DNA of 64,000 nt from Pseudobacteroides cellulosolvens ATCC 35603 = DSM 2933 (GCF_001262605.1 NZ_LGTC01000001.1:5768001-5832000); one strand, 5' to 3'. Positions 37,766-47,313 are shown, counted from the stretch's first letter. The notes: a model not told the origin generated them from the sequence alone. Numbers and translations: made by a program.

Positions 37766-40579
37766 ATGATATTTATTAAAAATATGAAAATTGGTGCAAA
37801 AATCACCATGGCGGTAACATTTATTATTCTCATTGCTTCTATTACTATTGGACTTTTATCCTATTCCAGTTCTTCTAAAAGCTTGCACGAAGCTTTGGAA
37901 AGCAATCTTAAGAGTAGAGCTTTAGATGGTGCAGAAATTGTTGCATCTGAAGTTAAGTCTTTGTTAAAAGATGTTGAAAGCATTACATATAATACTGAAA
38001 TTCAATCTATGAACTGGGCAATCCAAAAAAACATACTTATTGAAGCAGTAAAAAGATTGGGATGTATTAGGATGGGTATAACCGACCTAACCGGAAAAGG
38101 CACATTCACAGACGGAAGTACTCCCGATCTATCTAGCATGAATTATATAAAACAGGCTTTGCAGGGTATAACAAACATTACAGATCCGTCACTCAGTAAA
38201 ATTGATAATAAAATGGTTATTGTGATAGCTTCACCTATAAAAGATATGGATGGCAAGATACTTGGGATACTTGTAGCAACCCATGAAAACTCAGTATTTA
38301 GTCAAATAATTGACAGAATTAAAATTGGAAATGCGGGCTACTCATTTGCTATTAACAAGCAGGGAATTAAAGTAGCACATGTCAAAAATGAGCTTGTTAT
38401 AAACCGGGATAATGACTTTGATAATGTAAAAAATGATCCGGGTTTACAACCACTCGTTGAACTTGAAAGAAAAATGGTAACTGGTGAAAAGGGATTTGGT
38501 GAATACTTTTACGGAGGCATTAACAAACTCATGGCCTTTGCACCTATACCAAACTCAGAATGGTCAATCGGTTTGACAGTTCCAAGAGATGAGTTTTATT
38601 CTGGTCTATACGATCTAAGAACAAAAGTAATAGTTATTACCATCTTTTTTATACTGCTTGGTATTGCTGGAAGTATATTTATTTCAAGGCTCCTTGTTAC
38701 CAAACCCATTCGAGAACTTGTAAACATATCCAACAGGTTAGCTGTAGGTGATACCGATATAAACATAAAATCTGATAGTAATGACGAAATCGGAACTCTT
38801 ATGGCCTCTTTCTCCAATATAGTAAATAACACAAGGGAGCAGTCTGATAATGCACATAAAATTGCTGAGGGAAATCTAGATATAGTAATAAACCAGAGAT
38901 CGGATAAAGATATACTTGCAGCAAGTATGAAGCGAGTTGTACATACTTTAAAAGATCTCATTCACGAAACAAGTATACTTTCTTCGGCAGCAACTAAAGG
39001 TGAATTGTCTGTTAGGGGCGATGCCAGCAAACTCCAAGGAGGATATGCCGAGATTGTTAAAGGTATAAATAATACACTGGATGCTGTTATTGATCCGATA
39101 AATGAAGCATCCATAGTTCTTGGTAGTATGGCTGTAAATGATTATACCATTGAAATGACTGGCAAGTATCAAGGAATGCTTAAAGAGTTTTCCGACAAAA
39201 TAAATCTGGTAAAAAGCCGTCTATTAAGCGTACAGGATATTGCTATTCGCGTATCTAAAGGAGACATAAGTAGGCTGGATGAATTCACAAAAATCGGTAA
39301 GCGTTCTGATAATGATAAACTTATACCTTCATTCACAGAAATGATGAAGACTATACAAGATCTTATGAATGAAGTTGAAAGGATTACAAATGCCGCTTCA
39401 GAAGGCAATCTTGAAATTCGCGGTGATATATCAAAATTTGAAGGCGGCTATAAAACAATAATTTCAGGAATTAACAATACCATGAATGCTATAGCAATTC
39501 CCCTTAATGCTGCACTTAAGGTTCTTGGAAAGATGGCTCAGAATGACTACACTAATAATATTCCGGGGGACTACAAAGGTTCCTTTAATGAGCTTGTAAG
39601 TGCAATAAATTATGTTCAGTCTACATTAAACAATGTTCTCAATGAAATAAATGACGCAGCAAAACAAGTAGCTTCTGGCTCAAAACAAGTATCCGATTCT
39701 GCACAGGCATTGTCCCAAGGCTCTACTGAACAGGCCAGTGCTATTGAAGAGTTATCCGCCTCAATGGAAGAAATTTCAACCCAGACAAAACAAAATGCAG
39801 TAAGTGCAAATCAAGCAAATGATCTGGCATTGGCAGTTAAAGAAAATGCAATTCTGGGAAATGCTCAAATGCGAGAAATGGTTCAATCTATGAATGGTAT
39901 AAATGAGGCATCAAGCAATATTTCAAAGATTATTAAAGTTATTGATGAAATTGCATTTCAAACAAACATACTTGCACTTAATGCTGCTGTAGAAGCCGCA
40001 AGAGCAGGTCAGCACGGAAAAGGGTTTGCCGTGGTAGCAGAAGAGGTAAGAAATTTGGCTGGAAGGTCTGCAAATGCAGCAAAGGAAACAACAGTTCTTA
40101 TTGAAGGTACTATTAAAAAAGTTGAGGATGGCTCAAAAATTGCAAATGATACAGCAAGTGCATTGAATAATATAGTAGATGGTGTGACCAAAGCCACTGA
40201 ACTGATTGGTCAAATAGCTACAGCTTCAAATGAACAGGCAACGGGCATCACACAGATAAATCAGGGTATAACACAAGTATCTCAGGTTACCCAGGTCAAT
40301 TCTGCTACCTCGGAGGAAAGTGCAGCAGCAAGCGAGGAATTATCCAGCCAAGCTGATTTGCTTAAAGAGATGGTAGGAAAATTCAAACTGGATAAGATGA
40401 GTAGCCGTAATAATGACATTGATTATTTATACTCTGATACATTTGAAATTCAGAATCATATATCACCCCCTAAAAAAACATCAAAGGGCGATATAAAGAA
40501 TCAATCTAAAGACAAATCACGGGATTCCGGTACCAGATCAAAAATTGTATTAAGCGATAATGAATTCGGCAAATATTAA
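37766..40579 (+). CDS. Methyl-accepting chemotaxis protein, tandem paralogue of previous gene
   Basis: 937 aa with the same plan as the preceding gene: membrane helix, dCache-like sensor, second membrane helix, HAMP, two HAMP-like repeats, signalling domain. The cytoplasmic part is nearly identical to its neighbour at DNA level over long blocks (for example 39157-39455 against 36232-36530), while the sensor differs more, as after duplication with gene conversion. The tail (about 890-937) is longer, lysine/serine rich, and not shared. AGGAGG ribosome site. Likely senses a different ligand but signals to the same CheA. Confidence 0.94.
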   Translation: MIFIKNMKIGAKITMAVTFIILIASITIGLLSYSSSSKSLHEALESNLKSRALDGAEIVASEVKSLLKDVESITYNTEIQSMNWAIQKNILIEAVKRLGCIRMGITDLTGKGTFTDGSTPDLSSMNYIKQALQGITNITDPSLSKIDNKMVIVIASPIKDMDGKILGILVATHENSVFSQIIDRIKIGNAGYSFAINKQGIKVAHVKNELVINRDNDFDNVKNDPGLQPLVELERKMVTGEKGFGEYFYGGINKLMAFAPIPNSEWSIGLTVPRDEFYSGLYDLRTKVIVITIFFILLGIAGSIFISRLLVTKPIRELVNISNRLAVGDTDINIKSDSNDEIGTLMASFSNIVNNTREQSDNAHKIAEGNLDIVINQRSDKDILAASMKRVVHTLKDLIHETSILSSAATKGELSVRGDASKLQGGYAEIVKGINNTLDAVIDPINEASIVLGSMAVNDYTIEMTGKYQGMLKEFSDKINLVKSRLLSVQDIAIRVSKGDISRLDEFTKIGKRSDNDKLIPSFTEMMKTIQDLMNEVERITNAASEGNLEIRGDISKFEGGYKTIISGINNTMNAIAIPLNAALKVLGKMAQNDYTNNIPGDYKGSFNELVSAINYVQSTLNNVLNEINDAAKQVASGSKQVSDSAQALSQGSTEQASAIEELSASMEEISTQTKQNAVSANQANDLALAVKENAILGNAQMREMVQSMNGINEASSNISKIIKVIDEIAFQTNILALNAAVEAARAGQHGKGFAVVAEEVRNLAGRSANAAKETTVLIEGTIKKVEDGSKIANDTASALNNIVDGVTKATELIGQIATASNEQATGITQINQGITQVSQVTQVNSATSEESAAASEELSSQADLLKEMVGKFKLDKMSSRNNDIDYLYSDTFEIQNHISPPKKTSKGDIKNQSKDKSRDSGTRSKIVLSDNEFGKY

Positions 40580-40681
40580 AATAAAAATTTTATATTAAGC
40601 CGCTAAATTACCGTTAAAAATAGTACTTTTTATGCATTATTGCTTAAAGAGTACTATTTTTTATAAATTAAAACAATTTAT

Positions 40682-40710
40682 TTGACATCCGAACATGTGT
40701 TTGGTATAAT
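40682..40710 (+). promoter_or_regulatory. Consensus sigma-A promoter of ssb
   Basis: TTGACA (40682-40687), 17 bases, TATAAT (40705-40710): perfect match in both boxes, 34 bases before the ssb ATG. Confidence 0.88.
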
Positions 40711-40744
40711 AAAAATGTAATATTTACGAAAGTAGGTTGGTTTT

Positions 40745-41167
40745 ATGAACAAAGTAGTGCTTTTAGGCAGATTAACAAATGACCCGGAGATGAGATTCAC
40801 TCCATCAAACAAATCCGTTTGTAACTTCAAACTTGCAGTAAACAGAAGGTTTGCAAGACAAGGTGAAGAGCAGCAAGCTGATTTTTTCCCCATTGTATGC
40901 TGGGAAAAGACAGCAGAGTTTTGCAATAATTATTTCAAGAAAGGCCAACAAGTTGCCTTAATTGGAAGGTTGCAGACGAGGAGCTGGGATGATGCTGACG
41001 GAAAAAGGCATTACATCACTGAAGTAGTAGCAGATGAAGTATTTTTTGCAGACAGCAAAAAAGATTCAAATACACTTGCAGCCACAGTTTATGATAATCC
41101 TTCAGGGCAGCTGAGTAATGATAATAACTTCTATTCAGTGTCAGAGGATTTTGATTTACCATTTTAG
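40745..41167 (+). CDS. ssb: Single-stranded DNA-binding protein
   Basis: 140 aa OB-fold protein starting MNKVVLLGRLTNDPEMRFT, with the core FFPIVCWEKTAEF and GRLQTRSWDD. The C terminus is the acidic tip DFDLPF that docks replication and repair partners. Linker shorter than in Bacillus SsbA (about 172 aa), so a secondary SSB or a compact form is possible. It has its own promoter and is not in the usual rpsF-ssb-rpsR setting. Its role is replication, recombination or competence. Confidence 0.93.
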   Translation: MNKVVLLGRLTNDPEMRFTPSNKSVCNFKLAVNRRFARQGEEQQADFFPIVCWEKTAEFCNNYFKKGQQVALIGRLQTRSWDDADGKRHYITEVVADEVFFADSKKDSNTLAATVYDNPSGQLSNDNNFYSVSEDFDLPF

Positions 41168-41406
41168 AGACTTTTTAAATTTGCAATAATCGTTTAACTT
41201 TCGATATAGCAGTATGCACTGACCCGACAAACTTTGCACTATTAAAATCATTATTAATCTTACATTTGCAAAGACAAATTCATTAGATTATTTGATTTTA
41301 ATAAATATGCTTAGCAATAATTATTGATTTAATTTTGCCAGGCATTTTTCTTTAATTTAATAAATTGCATCTGTTACAACTGCCAATATATCAGTGCAAT
41401 TTATAC

Positions 41407-41530
41407 ACAGTCAACATCCAGGTAATGATAAACTATGATTTTATACAGTTTATCATATAAGAAGTATCTAAAAGCTTAAAATTATTAATTTGTCCTCCAC
41501 ACTTTGAGGTGTTGACTGTACTATTTTTTT
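41407..41530 (+). ncRNA. Candidate structured small RNA
   Basis: In the 500-base gap between ssb and bofA. ACAGTCAACAT (41407-41417) can pair with GTGTTGACTGT (41509-41519), enclosing a perfect 10-bp hairpin (41425-41434 / 41447-41456); a T7 run follows at 41524-41530. No coding sequence seen. This is a fold by eye; no known RNA family recognised and the promoter is unclear. Confidence 0.3.
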
Positions 41531-41665
41531 ACATACCTATTCATTCAGGAAATACTCTTGTCCATTTTCCAATACACTTTAAATATATATTGCATATTTC
41601 TTTTATTTTCAGAATAGAATTGTACCAGTGGACAACATCCGTTTTGGATGCAGGAGGTGCCTCCT

Positions 41666-41935
41666 TTGGAATTAAGCTACGAAATAATTTTAGCTTATAT
41701 GGTAGGTATTATATTTTTGTTCTTCATAGGAAGACTGTTTTTGGTTCCGTTAAAGATACTTTTGAAGCTGGTATACAATTGTATATTAGGGGCAATATTG
41801 CTCATCGTTGTCAATTATATAGGACGGACTTTTGGTTTTTCCATACCTTTAAATATTTTTTCTGCAGCTCTCGTAGGATTTCTTGGTATACCCGGAATGC
41901 TTCTCCTAGTGGCTTTGAAGGTACTTTATTTTTAA
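41666..41935 (+). CDS. bofA: Pro-sigma-K processing inhibitor BofA family protein
   Basis: 89 aa with two to three hydrophobic helices and the family C terminus NYIGRTFGFSIPLNIFSAALVG then FLGIPGMLLLVALK. BofA holds the SpoIVFB intramembrane protease inactive in the mother cell until engulfment is complete. Start: an ATG at 41648 contains the AGGAGG site itself; TTG at 41666, eight bases after AGGAGG, gives MELSYEIILAY and a length matching Bacillus BofA (87 aa). Located alone, with no recR or yaaL homologue next to it, unlike Bacillus. Confidence 0.88.
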   Translation: MELSYEIILAYMVGIIFLFFIGRLFLVPLKILLKLVYNCILGAILLIVVNYIGRTFGFSIPLNIFSAALVGFLGIPGMLLLVALKVLYF

Positions 41936-41997
41936 TTCTTTTGATAAATTTGTTAATTTTGGTTTATAAGATTATACATGTTTAACATTACCATATA

Positions 41998-42026
41998 TTG
42001 ACATAGCATCAAATGTATATTAACAT
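41998..42026 (+). promoter_or_regulatory. Promoter-like element downstream of bofA
   Basis: TTGACA (41998-42003), 17 bases, TAACAT (42021-42026), same pattern and same TTGACATAGCAT 12-mer as the tRNA-Ser promoter. The next gene starts 260 bases on, beyond a palindromic repeat. Confidence 0.5.
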
Positions 42027-42133
42027 AGTCTATGAATTAAGGAATGACTAAATGATTTATAACTACTCACTCAAATGATAAAAATGTTAAAGGCAGACCT
42101 ATTCATAGTCAAATCAAAATTAATCGCAGCTTA

Positions 42134-42233
42134 GGCATGAACGAAAAATTAATTTCGCTTTTTTACGCATATGTTAACGAGTTAAGTCAACACATGAGCG
42201 AAATTTATAGCGGAAGTTATTTTTTGATCATGA
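42134..42233. repeat. Dispersed palindromic element, copy A (inverted orientation)
   Basis: Reverse complement contains ATAACTTCCGCTATAAATTT, then CGCTCATGTGTTGACTTAAC, matching the copies at 49079 and 61645. Lies between the bofA region and the small gene at 42288. Confidence 0.75.
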
Positions 42234-42287
42234 CTTAAATTTAAAAAGTTTTTCTTTAACATAAAAATGTAAAAAAGGATGATCAAT

Positions 42288-42551
42288 ATGAATAACTTAA
42301 GCATTACAATTTTAAGAGAAGCAGTTTTTTTCCTGGAAATATGCCAGGAACAAGTTTTTAATGGAAAAATCCCAGCTAGCATCTATTTTTCCCTCTCTGA
42401 TTTAAAGCTTAAATTTATTAAAAACATCCTGGAGGACACAAATAAATCTGCTCTTGTTGATAATGAGCTTGATTTAAGACTTGAACATGTTTTTTATAAT
42501 GATACGTATATCCATAATTACATTGTAAAAAACAAATTGAATATGGCCTGA
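42288..42551 (+). CDS. Small protein of unknown function
   Basis: 87 aa, starts MNNLSITILREAVFFLEIC; AAAAAAGG lies upstream (nine-base spacing). It is predicted mostly helical, with hydrophobic and charged residues alternating (LKLKFIKNILED, DNELDLRLEHVF), and soluble. Family not recognised. It sits between two copies of the dispersed palindromic element (42134 and 42593). Codon use resembles neighbours. A real gene is likely because of the ribosome site and balanced composition, but this is not certain. Confidence 0.55.
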   Translation: MNNLSITILREAVFFLEICQEQVFNGKIPASIYFSLSDLKLKFIKNILEDTNKSALVDNELDLRLEHVFYNDTYIHNYIVKNKLNMA

Positions 42552-42592
42552 ATATTTTTATTAAATTTAACAAACCCTTATAATATATTAGT

Positions 42593-42686
42593 AATGATCA
42601 AAATGTAACTTCCACTATAATTTTTGTTCATGTATTAGCTTGACTCTTTAACTCACATGGAAATCGGAAGTATTATTTTAATCATT
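42593..42686. repeat. Dispersed palindromic element, copy B (diverged)
   Basis: TAACTTCCACTATAATTTTT, then GTTCATGTATTAGCTTGACT and TCGGAAGTATTATTTTAATC, bounded by AATGAT and ATCATT. More diverged than copies C, F and G. Confidence 0.65.
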
Positions 42687-42708
42687 CCTTATTTAAGGGG
42701 AATTGTAT

Positions 42709-43935
42709 ATGAAGGCTAAATTATCATCAAAGCAAAGTTTATGGTTGATGCTAATCATCTGTATATCTTTTATATTAAAACTATTTCTGATATTTATATA
42801 TAAAAATCGTTTAACTTTATCAAGCGATGATTTAAATTACATAAAAAGTGCCGTAGCTTTATTGAAATCAGGAATTTTTACATTTCACAACTATAATGAG
42901 CCGACTGTATTTGTTATGCCTATTTATCCATTTTTTCTAGCTGTGTTATTCAAGGTATTCGGCTATGGGCTTATAGGGTTGCAGGCCGTAAGAGTTGTTC
43001 AGGCGATCATTAGCTGTGCTTCAATACTTATAGTTTTTCTTACTGCAAAAAAGCTTTTTAATGAAAAAGCAGCTTTTATAGCAGCAATTTTTTACGCTTT
43101 TTATATCCCCAACATTGTTACCTCAGGTTATTTTCTAACAGAAACACTATTCACGTTTCTTCTAATAACCATGATCTACCTCTCAGTTGTCTTTGTTGAA
43201 GCACCCGGCAAACTAAAATTCGCAGGTCTGGGTCTATTATTTACAATGGCTGCCTTGTGCAGGCCAACAGCAGCACTCTTTCCTGCTCTTCTTCTAATTT
43301 ATTGCCTCTTGAGAAACTTAAAGTTTAAGGACCTTATAGGTCCATTTGCAGCTTTTTCATTAGTTTTTGTTCTTATAATGACTCCTTGGTGGGTAAGGAA
43401 TTATAAGGAGTACGGAGAATTTATACCATTGTCCGCTGCGAGCGGAAACCCAATGCTTCAAGGGACATATGTCGATTACAAGCAAACCCCGGAAAACACC
43501 GTTTATTATAAACTTGGGAACAATGCATTTGAAACAAATAAGATAGAAGTTAGCGTGGCAAAAACACGAATGAAAACTGAGTTTAAAAAAGATTTCTGGG
43601 GGTATTTAAACTGGTATACTATAAAGAAAACAATTTATCTTTGGTATAGTGCCTTTTATTGGAAACACTTTTTTGGTATTGGCAGTACTATAGTTCTCGG
43701 CATGCACTACATCCTTCTTTTAGGTATACCAGTTCTGATTTATTGTCTGTTTAAAAATTTTCGTTATCATTTTTTACCAGCAGCATTAATTATTTATTTT
43801 AACATAGCACATTGCTATTATATGACATTTGACAGGTATGCATTTCCCCTAATTACTATATTATCATTTTATTCAGCTTATCTTTTTTCAGGATTATTTT
43901 CTAAAACGCCCAAAACCAAAATACATACCATTTAA
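42709..43935 (+). CDS. GT39/PMT-like membrane glycosyltransferase
   Basis: 408 aa, about eleven hydrophobic helices. The extracytoplasmic first loop has the acidic pair SSDDLNYIKSA expected for the GT-C fold (ArnT/PMT/GT39), and a later helix begins LTETLFTFLL. Such enzymes move a sugar from a polyprenyl phosphate carrier to a protein or lipid outside the membrane. Acceptor unknown; secreted cellulosomal Thr/Pro linkers are glycosylated in relatives, so that is one possible target, but only by inference. Start ATG 42709 after AAGGGG; TTG 42703 also in frame. Confidence 0.82.
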   Translation: MKAKLSSKQSLWLMLIICISFILKLFLIFIYKNRLTLSSDDLNYIKSAVALLKSGIFTFHNYNEPTVFVMPIYPFFLAVLFKVFGYGLIGLQAVRVVQAIISCASILIVFLTAKKLFNEKAAFIAAIFYAFYIPNIVTSGYFLTETLFTFLLITMIYLSVVFVEAPGKLKFAGLGLLFTMAALCRPTAALFPALLLIYCLLRNLKFKDLIGPFAAFSLVFVLIMTPWWVRNYKEYGEFIPLSAASGNPMLQGTYVDYKQTPENTVYYKLGNNAFETNKIEVSVAKTRMKTEFKKDFWGYLNWYTIKKTIYLWYSAFYWKHFFGIGSTIVLGMHYILLLGIPVLIYCLFKNFRYHFLPAALIIYFNIAHCYYMTFDRYAFPLITILSFYSAYLFSGLFSKTPKTKIHTI

Positions 43936-44122
43936 TTATTAGGACTCTGTGTTTTATTCATTCCTCGTAATATATTGAATCATTTTTTTCGCTGATTGGA
44001 AATTTTAAAAATAACCATTCTACATCCATATCCCCATGCATATACTTTAGATGATAGTCCTAAAAAACACCCTGTAAATTAAACAATCAACGATAATCTT
44101 TTCCAAGGAGGCTGTAAACAAA

Positions 44123-45115
44123 ATGCTGGATACTGAGATAGAAAAGGAAATAGCTTCTAAATACAACCTTACAGTTAAAAATATAGCACCTTTAAGAGAT
44201 GCTCATATATTAAATACATCTAAAGGCAAAAAGATTATAAGGAAAACAAAATTACCCCCGGAAAGGATTATTTTCATCCATGCTGCAAAAGAATACCTGT
44301 ACAGAAACAACTTTACAAATCTTGACAGATATATTTGCACTAATGATAACCTGCCATACTTTATTTTTGACAATAATATATACACTATAACCGACTTATT
44401 TGACGGTAGGGAATGTAACTTCGATGATTCCAGGGATGTGGTTAATGCTTCTTTACTTTTAGCTTCAATGCATAAAACTTCAAAGGGTTTTGTTAAGCCC
44501 TCTGATTGCACTCCAAGAGATGAACTTGGAAAGCTTCCGGTTTATTTTACAAAACGTCTGGAGGATATTAAGCGGCTCAGAAATATTGCAAAAAAGGAAG
44601 GCAGTAAATTTGATTATTTGTACCTTAAGCATTTCGACTTTTTTTACAACTTGGGTCAAAGCGGTTTAGCCCAAATTCAGTCATCCAAGTATAATGAGCT
44701 TGTTGATAAGGCCAGAAAAGAGGGTTCTCTGTGCCATCATGATTTTACATACCACAATATAATTTGCAGCGAAAGCAAGACATATGCTATAAACTTTGAT
44801 TACTGCTGTTTTGAACTCTGCATATACGATCTAGCCAACTTTTTAAGAAGAAAGATGCGAAAATGTAAATGGAATCATAATGAAGCAAGAATAATACTTG
44901 ACAAGTACTGTTCAGTTAATGATTTAGATAAATCCGAATTTGAGGTTTTAAAGATAATTTTGCAGTTTCCTCAAAAATTCTGGAGAGTAGCTAATAAATA
45001 TTATAACAGCAAACGCAGTTGGTCGGAAAAAAGCTATCTGTCAAAGCTACAGGAAGTAATTGATGAAATGGAATATCATAAAAAATTTATAGATAAATTT
45101 GATACTTTCTATTAA
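44123..45115 (+). CDS. CotS-family spore coat protein (kinase-like fold)
   Basis: 330 aa, of the CotS/CotI/YutH family, which keeps the aminoglycoside-kinase-like fold. The catalytic-loop equivalent is CHHDFTYHNI and the metal loop is AINFDYC. In Bacillus CotS and CotI are inner-to-outer coat components; CotI/CotH-type members have shown kinase activity, which is unknown here. Ribosome site AAGGAGG. Followed by a strong terminator, so it is a single-gene unit, probably mother-cell expressed (sigma E or K, by analogy). Confidence 0.85.
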   Translation: MLDTEIEKEIASKYNLTVKNIAPLRDAHILNTSKGKKIIRKTKLPPERIIFIHAAKEYLYRNNFTNLDRYICTNDNLPYFIFDNNIYTITDLFDGRECNFDDSRDVVNASLLLASMHKTSKGFVKPSDCTPRDELGKLPVYFTKRLEDIKRLRNIAKKEGSKFDYLYLKHFDFFYNLGQSGLAQIQSSKYNELVDKARKEGSLCHHDFTYHNIICSESKTYAINFDYCCFELCIYDLANFLRRKMRKCKWNHNEARIILDKYCSVNDLDKSEFEVLKIILQFPQKFWRVANKYYNSKRSWSEKSYLSKLQEVIDEMEYHKKFIDKFDTFY

Positions 45116-45149
45116 CTTTTTTCATATACTCATACCTTACCCTTTTATA

Positions 45150-45188
45150 TAAAAAAGGCTTGCAGATAAATTATGCAGGCCTTTTTTT
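45150..45188 (+). terminator. Terminator after cotS-like gene
   Basis: AAAAAAGGC-TTGCA pairs with TGCAGGCCTTTTTTT across a short loop; long T run on the plus strand. Confidence 0.85.
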
Positions 45189-45229
45189 GTATTATTCCTT
45201 AATCCAAAAAATTAATGACTTAAATAGAA

Positions 45230-46900
45230 TTAAAACAACCCAACTATTTTACCACTATCATCTATATCTATTCTCTCAGCAGCAGGTACCTTCGGAAGGC
45301 CTGGCATGGTCATTATTTCCCCGGTAATTGCAACAATAAACCCGGCTCCTGCAGATATCCTTACCTCTCTGACTGTTATGTCAAATCCCTGAGGTCTGCC
45401 TAAAAGGGCAGGGTTATCCGATAATGAATACTGTGTTTTCGCCATACATATTGGAAGCCTGTCAAGCCCCATTTCCTCTATCTTTTTAATTGATTTTTCT
45501 GCAGCTTGTGTATAAACTACTCCCTTACCTCCGTATATCTCTCTTGTAATTACATCTATTTTTTCCTTTATCGGAAGCTTTTCATCGTATATAGGTTTAA
45601 AATCAGATGTGGTGCTGTCTATTAGCTTAACAAGCTTTTCTGCTAATTCCCGGCCACCTTCCCCACCTTTTGAAAACACCTGCGAGAAGGCAACTTCAAC
45701 ATTCAGCTTGAGACATTGATTTCTTACATACTCAACTTCTTTATCCGAATCAGTATCAAAATGGTTAATAGTAACCATGACAGGCACATTAAACTTCCTT
45801 AGGTTTTCAACATGCTTTTCCACGTTTACAAACCCTTTTTCGAGTGCTTCCAGATCTTCTTCCTTAAGCTGGTCCTTCTTTAAACCTCCGTTATACTTCA
45901 ACGCCCTTATAGTAGCAACCAGAACAATGGCATCAGGTTTTAACCCTGCATATCTGCACTTTATATCAAGAAATTTTTCTGCACCTAAATCAGCACCAAA
46001 TCCTGCCTCAGTTATAACATAATCTCCAAGCTTCAATGCCAGCTTTGTTGCCATTATGCTGTTGCATCCATGTGCAATATTTGCAAATGGTCCCCCATGC
46101 ATAAGGCAAGGTGTGTTTTCCAGCGTCTGTACCAGGTTGGGCTTTATAGCATCCTTTAAAAGAAGGGTCATTGCTCCGTCTACATTAAGGTCTTTTGCGG
46201 TTACAGGCTGTCCGCTGTAATTATAGCCAATTATAATTCTACCAAGGCGTTCCTTAAGATCCATCAGGTCAGAAGAAAGGCACAATATAGCCATAATTTC
46301 CGAGGCAACGGTTATTACAAAACCATCCTCTCTTGGAAAACCATTTACCTTACCCCCAAGTCCTACAACAACTTCCCTAAGTGCCCTGTCATTCATATCC
46401 AGAGCTCTTTTCCATACTATTTGTCTTAAATCTATTCCAAGTGAATTTCCCTGATGGATATGATTGTCTATTGCAGCAGATAAAAGGTTATTTGCAGTTG
46501 TAATAGCATGCATGTCTCCTGTAAAATGAAGATTTATATCTTCCATCGGAACTACCTGTGCATAGCCTCCTCCTGCTGCTCCGCCTTTAACCCCCATAAC
46601 TGGTCCAAGAGATGGTTCCCTCAGTGCAATTATAGCTTTCTTTCCTATTTTTTTCATAGCTTGTCCAAGGCCAACTGTAGTGGTGGTCTTTCCTTCACCT
46701 GCCGGAGTAGGATTAATAGCGGTTACCAGCACAAGCTTTCCATCTTTTTTATCTTTAAGTCTTTCCCAAACATCTTCAGTAAGCTTGGCTTTATATTTAC
46801 CATACAGCTCAATTTCTTCAGCTGTTAACCCTATTTCTTCAGCAATCTTTGTTATAGGCAGCATGGAACATTGCTGTGCTATTTCTATGTCAGTCAACAT
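45230..46900 (-). CDS. fhs: Formate-tetrahydrofolate ligase
   Basis: 556 aa, the standard length. Joins formate to tetrahydrofolate with ATP, feeding one-carbon units for purines and, in acetogens, the Wood-Ljungdahl methyl branch. P-loop NPTPAGEGKTTT at about 65-76; MHGGPFANIAHGCNS and GAGFIVAITGEIMTMPGLPK are conserved. Single-gene unit: no folD, fchA or metF adjoins, so the role is probably one-carbon supply; acetogenesis cannot be inferred from this window. Convergent with the cotS-like gene through a shared terminator. Confidence 0.97.
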   Translation of the reverse strand: MLTDIEIAQQCSMLPITKIAEEIGLTAEEIELYGKYKAKLTEDVWERLKDKKDGKLVLVTAINPTPAGEGKTTTTVGLGQAMKKIGKKAIIALREPSLGPVMGVKGGAAGGGYAQVVPMEDINLHFTGDMHAITTANNLLSAAIDNHIHQGNSLGIDLRQIVWKRALDMNDRALREVVVGLGGKVNGFPREDGFVITVASEIMAILCLSSDLMDLKERLGRIIIGYNYSGQPVTAKDLNVDGAMTLLLKDAIKPNLVQTLENTPCLMHGGPFANIAHGCNSIMATKLALKLGDYVITEAGFGADLGAEKFLDIKCRYAGLKPDAIVLVATIRALKYNGGLKKDQLKEEDLEALEKGFVNVEKHVENLRKFNVPVMVTINHFDTDSDKEVEYVRNQCLKLNVEVAFSQVFSKGGEGGRELAEKLVKLIDSTTSDFKPIYDEKLPIKEKIDVITREIYGGKGVVYTQAAEKSIKKIEEMGLDRLPICMAKTQYSLSDNPALLGRPQGFDITVREVRISAGAGFIVAITGEIMTMPGLPKVPAAERIDIDDSGKIVGLF

Positions 46901-47034
46901 ATACCTTACCTCCGTTTATAATTCTGTTATATAATTATACCTTTTTAAATTTAATCATTTCAATATATTTTCACAATATAAACAATAAAACCATATTATA
47001 ATATTGTAAATCTATTTTATGTTAAGTGATTTTT

Positions 47035-47250
47035 ATGGCAAATGTAAAGATTGGTGATTTAGTTCTGCGAAAGTCTTATGGATGTGATATATTATTTAGA
47101 GTATCAGATAGTATTATAGTTGACGGCAAAGAAATTTTTATACTTAACGGCATCCATTACAGAATTCAAGCAGACTCACAGGAAGATGACCTTGTAATTC
47201 ATAAAAAAACAAGCGATGTTGATAATTTCCATATTGCTGTCAATACTTAA
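47035..47250 (+). CDS. Stand-alone YabG-like N-terminal domain
   Basis: 71 aa. VKIGDLVLRKSYGCDILFRV followed by LNGIHYRIQADSQEDDL matches the first 70 residues of the sporulation protease YabG, which is about 290 aa and matures spore coat proteins. The protease part is absent: a stop and a terminator hairpin follow at once. It is either a relic of a duplicated or truncated yabG, or a domain-only protein. Start ATG 47035 is preceded only by AAGTGA, a weak ribosome site; GTG 47026 is also in frame. In Bacillus yabG lies next to veg, here 9 kb away. Confidence 0.6.
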   Translation: MANVKIGDLVLRKSYGCDILFRVSDSIIVDGKEIFILNGIHYRIQADSQEDDLVIHKKTSDVDNFHIAVNT

Positions 47251-47255
47251 ATTTT

Positions 47256-47281
47256 AAAAGGGCCATTATGGCCCCTGCTTT
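47256..47281 (+). terminator. Terminator after yabG-like gene
   Basis: AGGGGCCATAATGGCCCT-type hairpin: AGGGCCA, three-base loop, TGGCCCCT, then CTTTTACTT. Confidence 0.7.
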
Positions 47282-47313
47282 TACTTATAGACTTTTTCAT
47301 TTATCTATATATC

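Noticed and set aside
41509..41985. 158-codon plus-strand ORF overlapping bofA
   Set aside because: Out-of-frame shadow of bofA and the upstream AT-rich gap; no ribosome site and unnatural composition.
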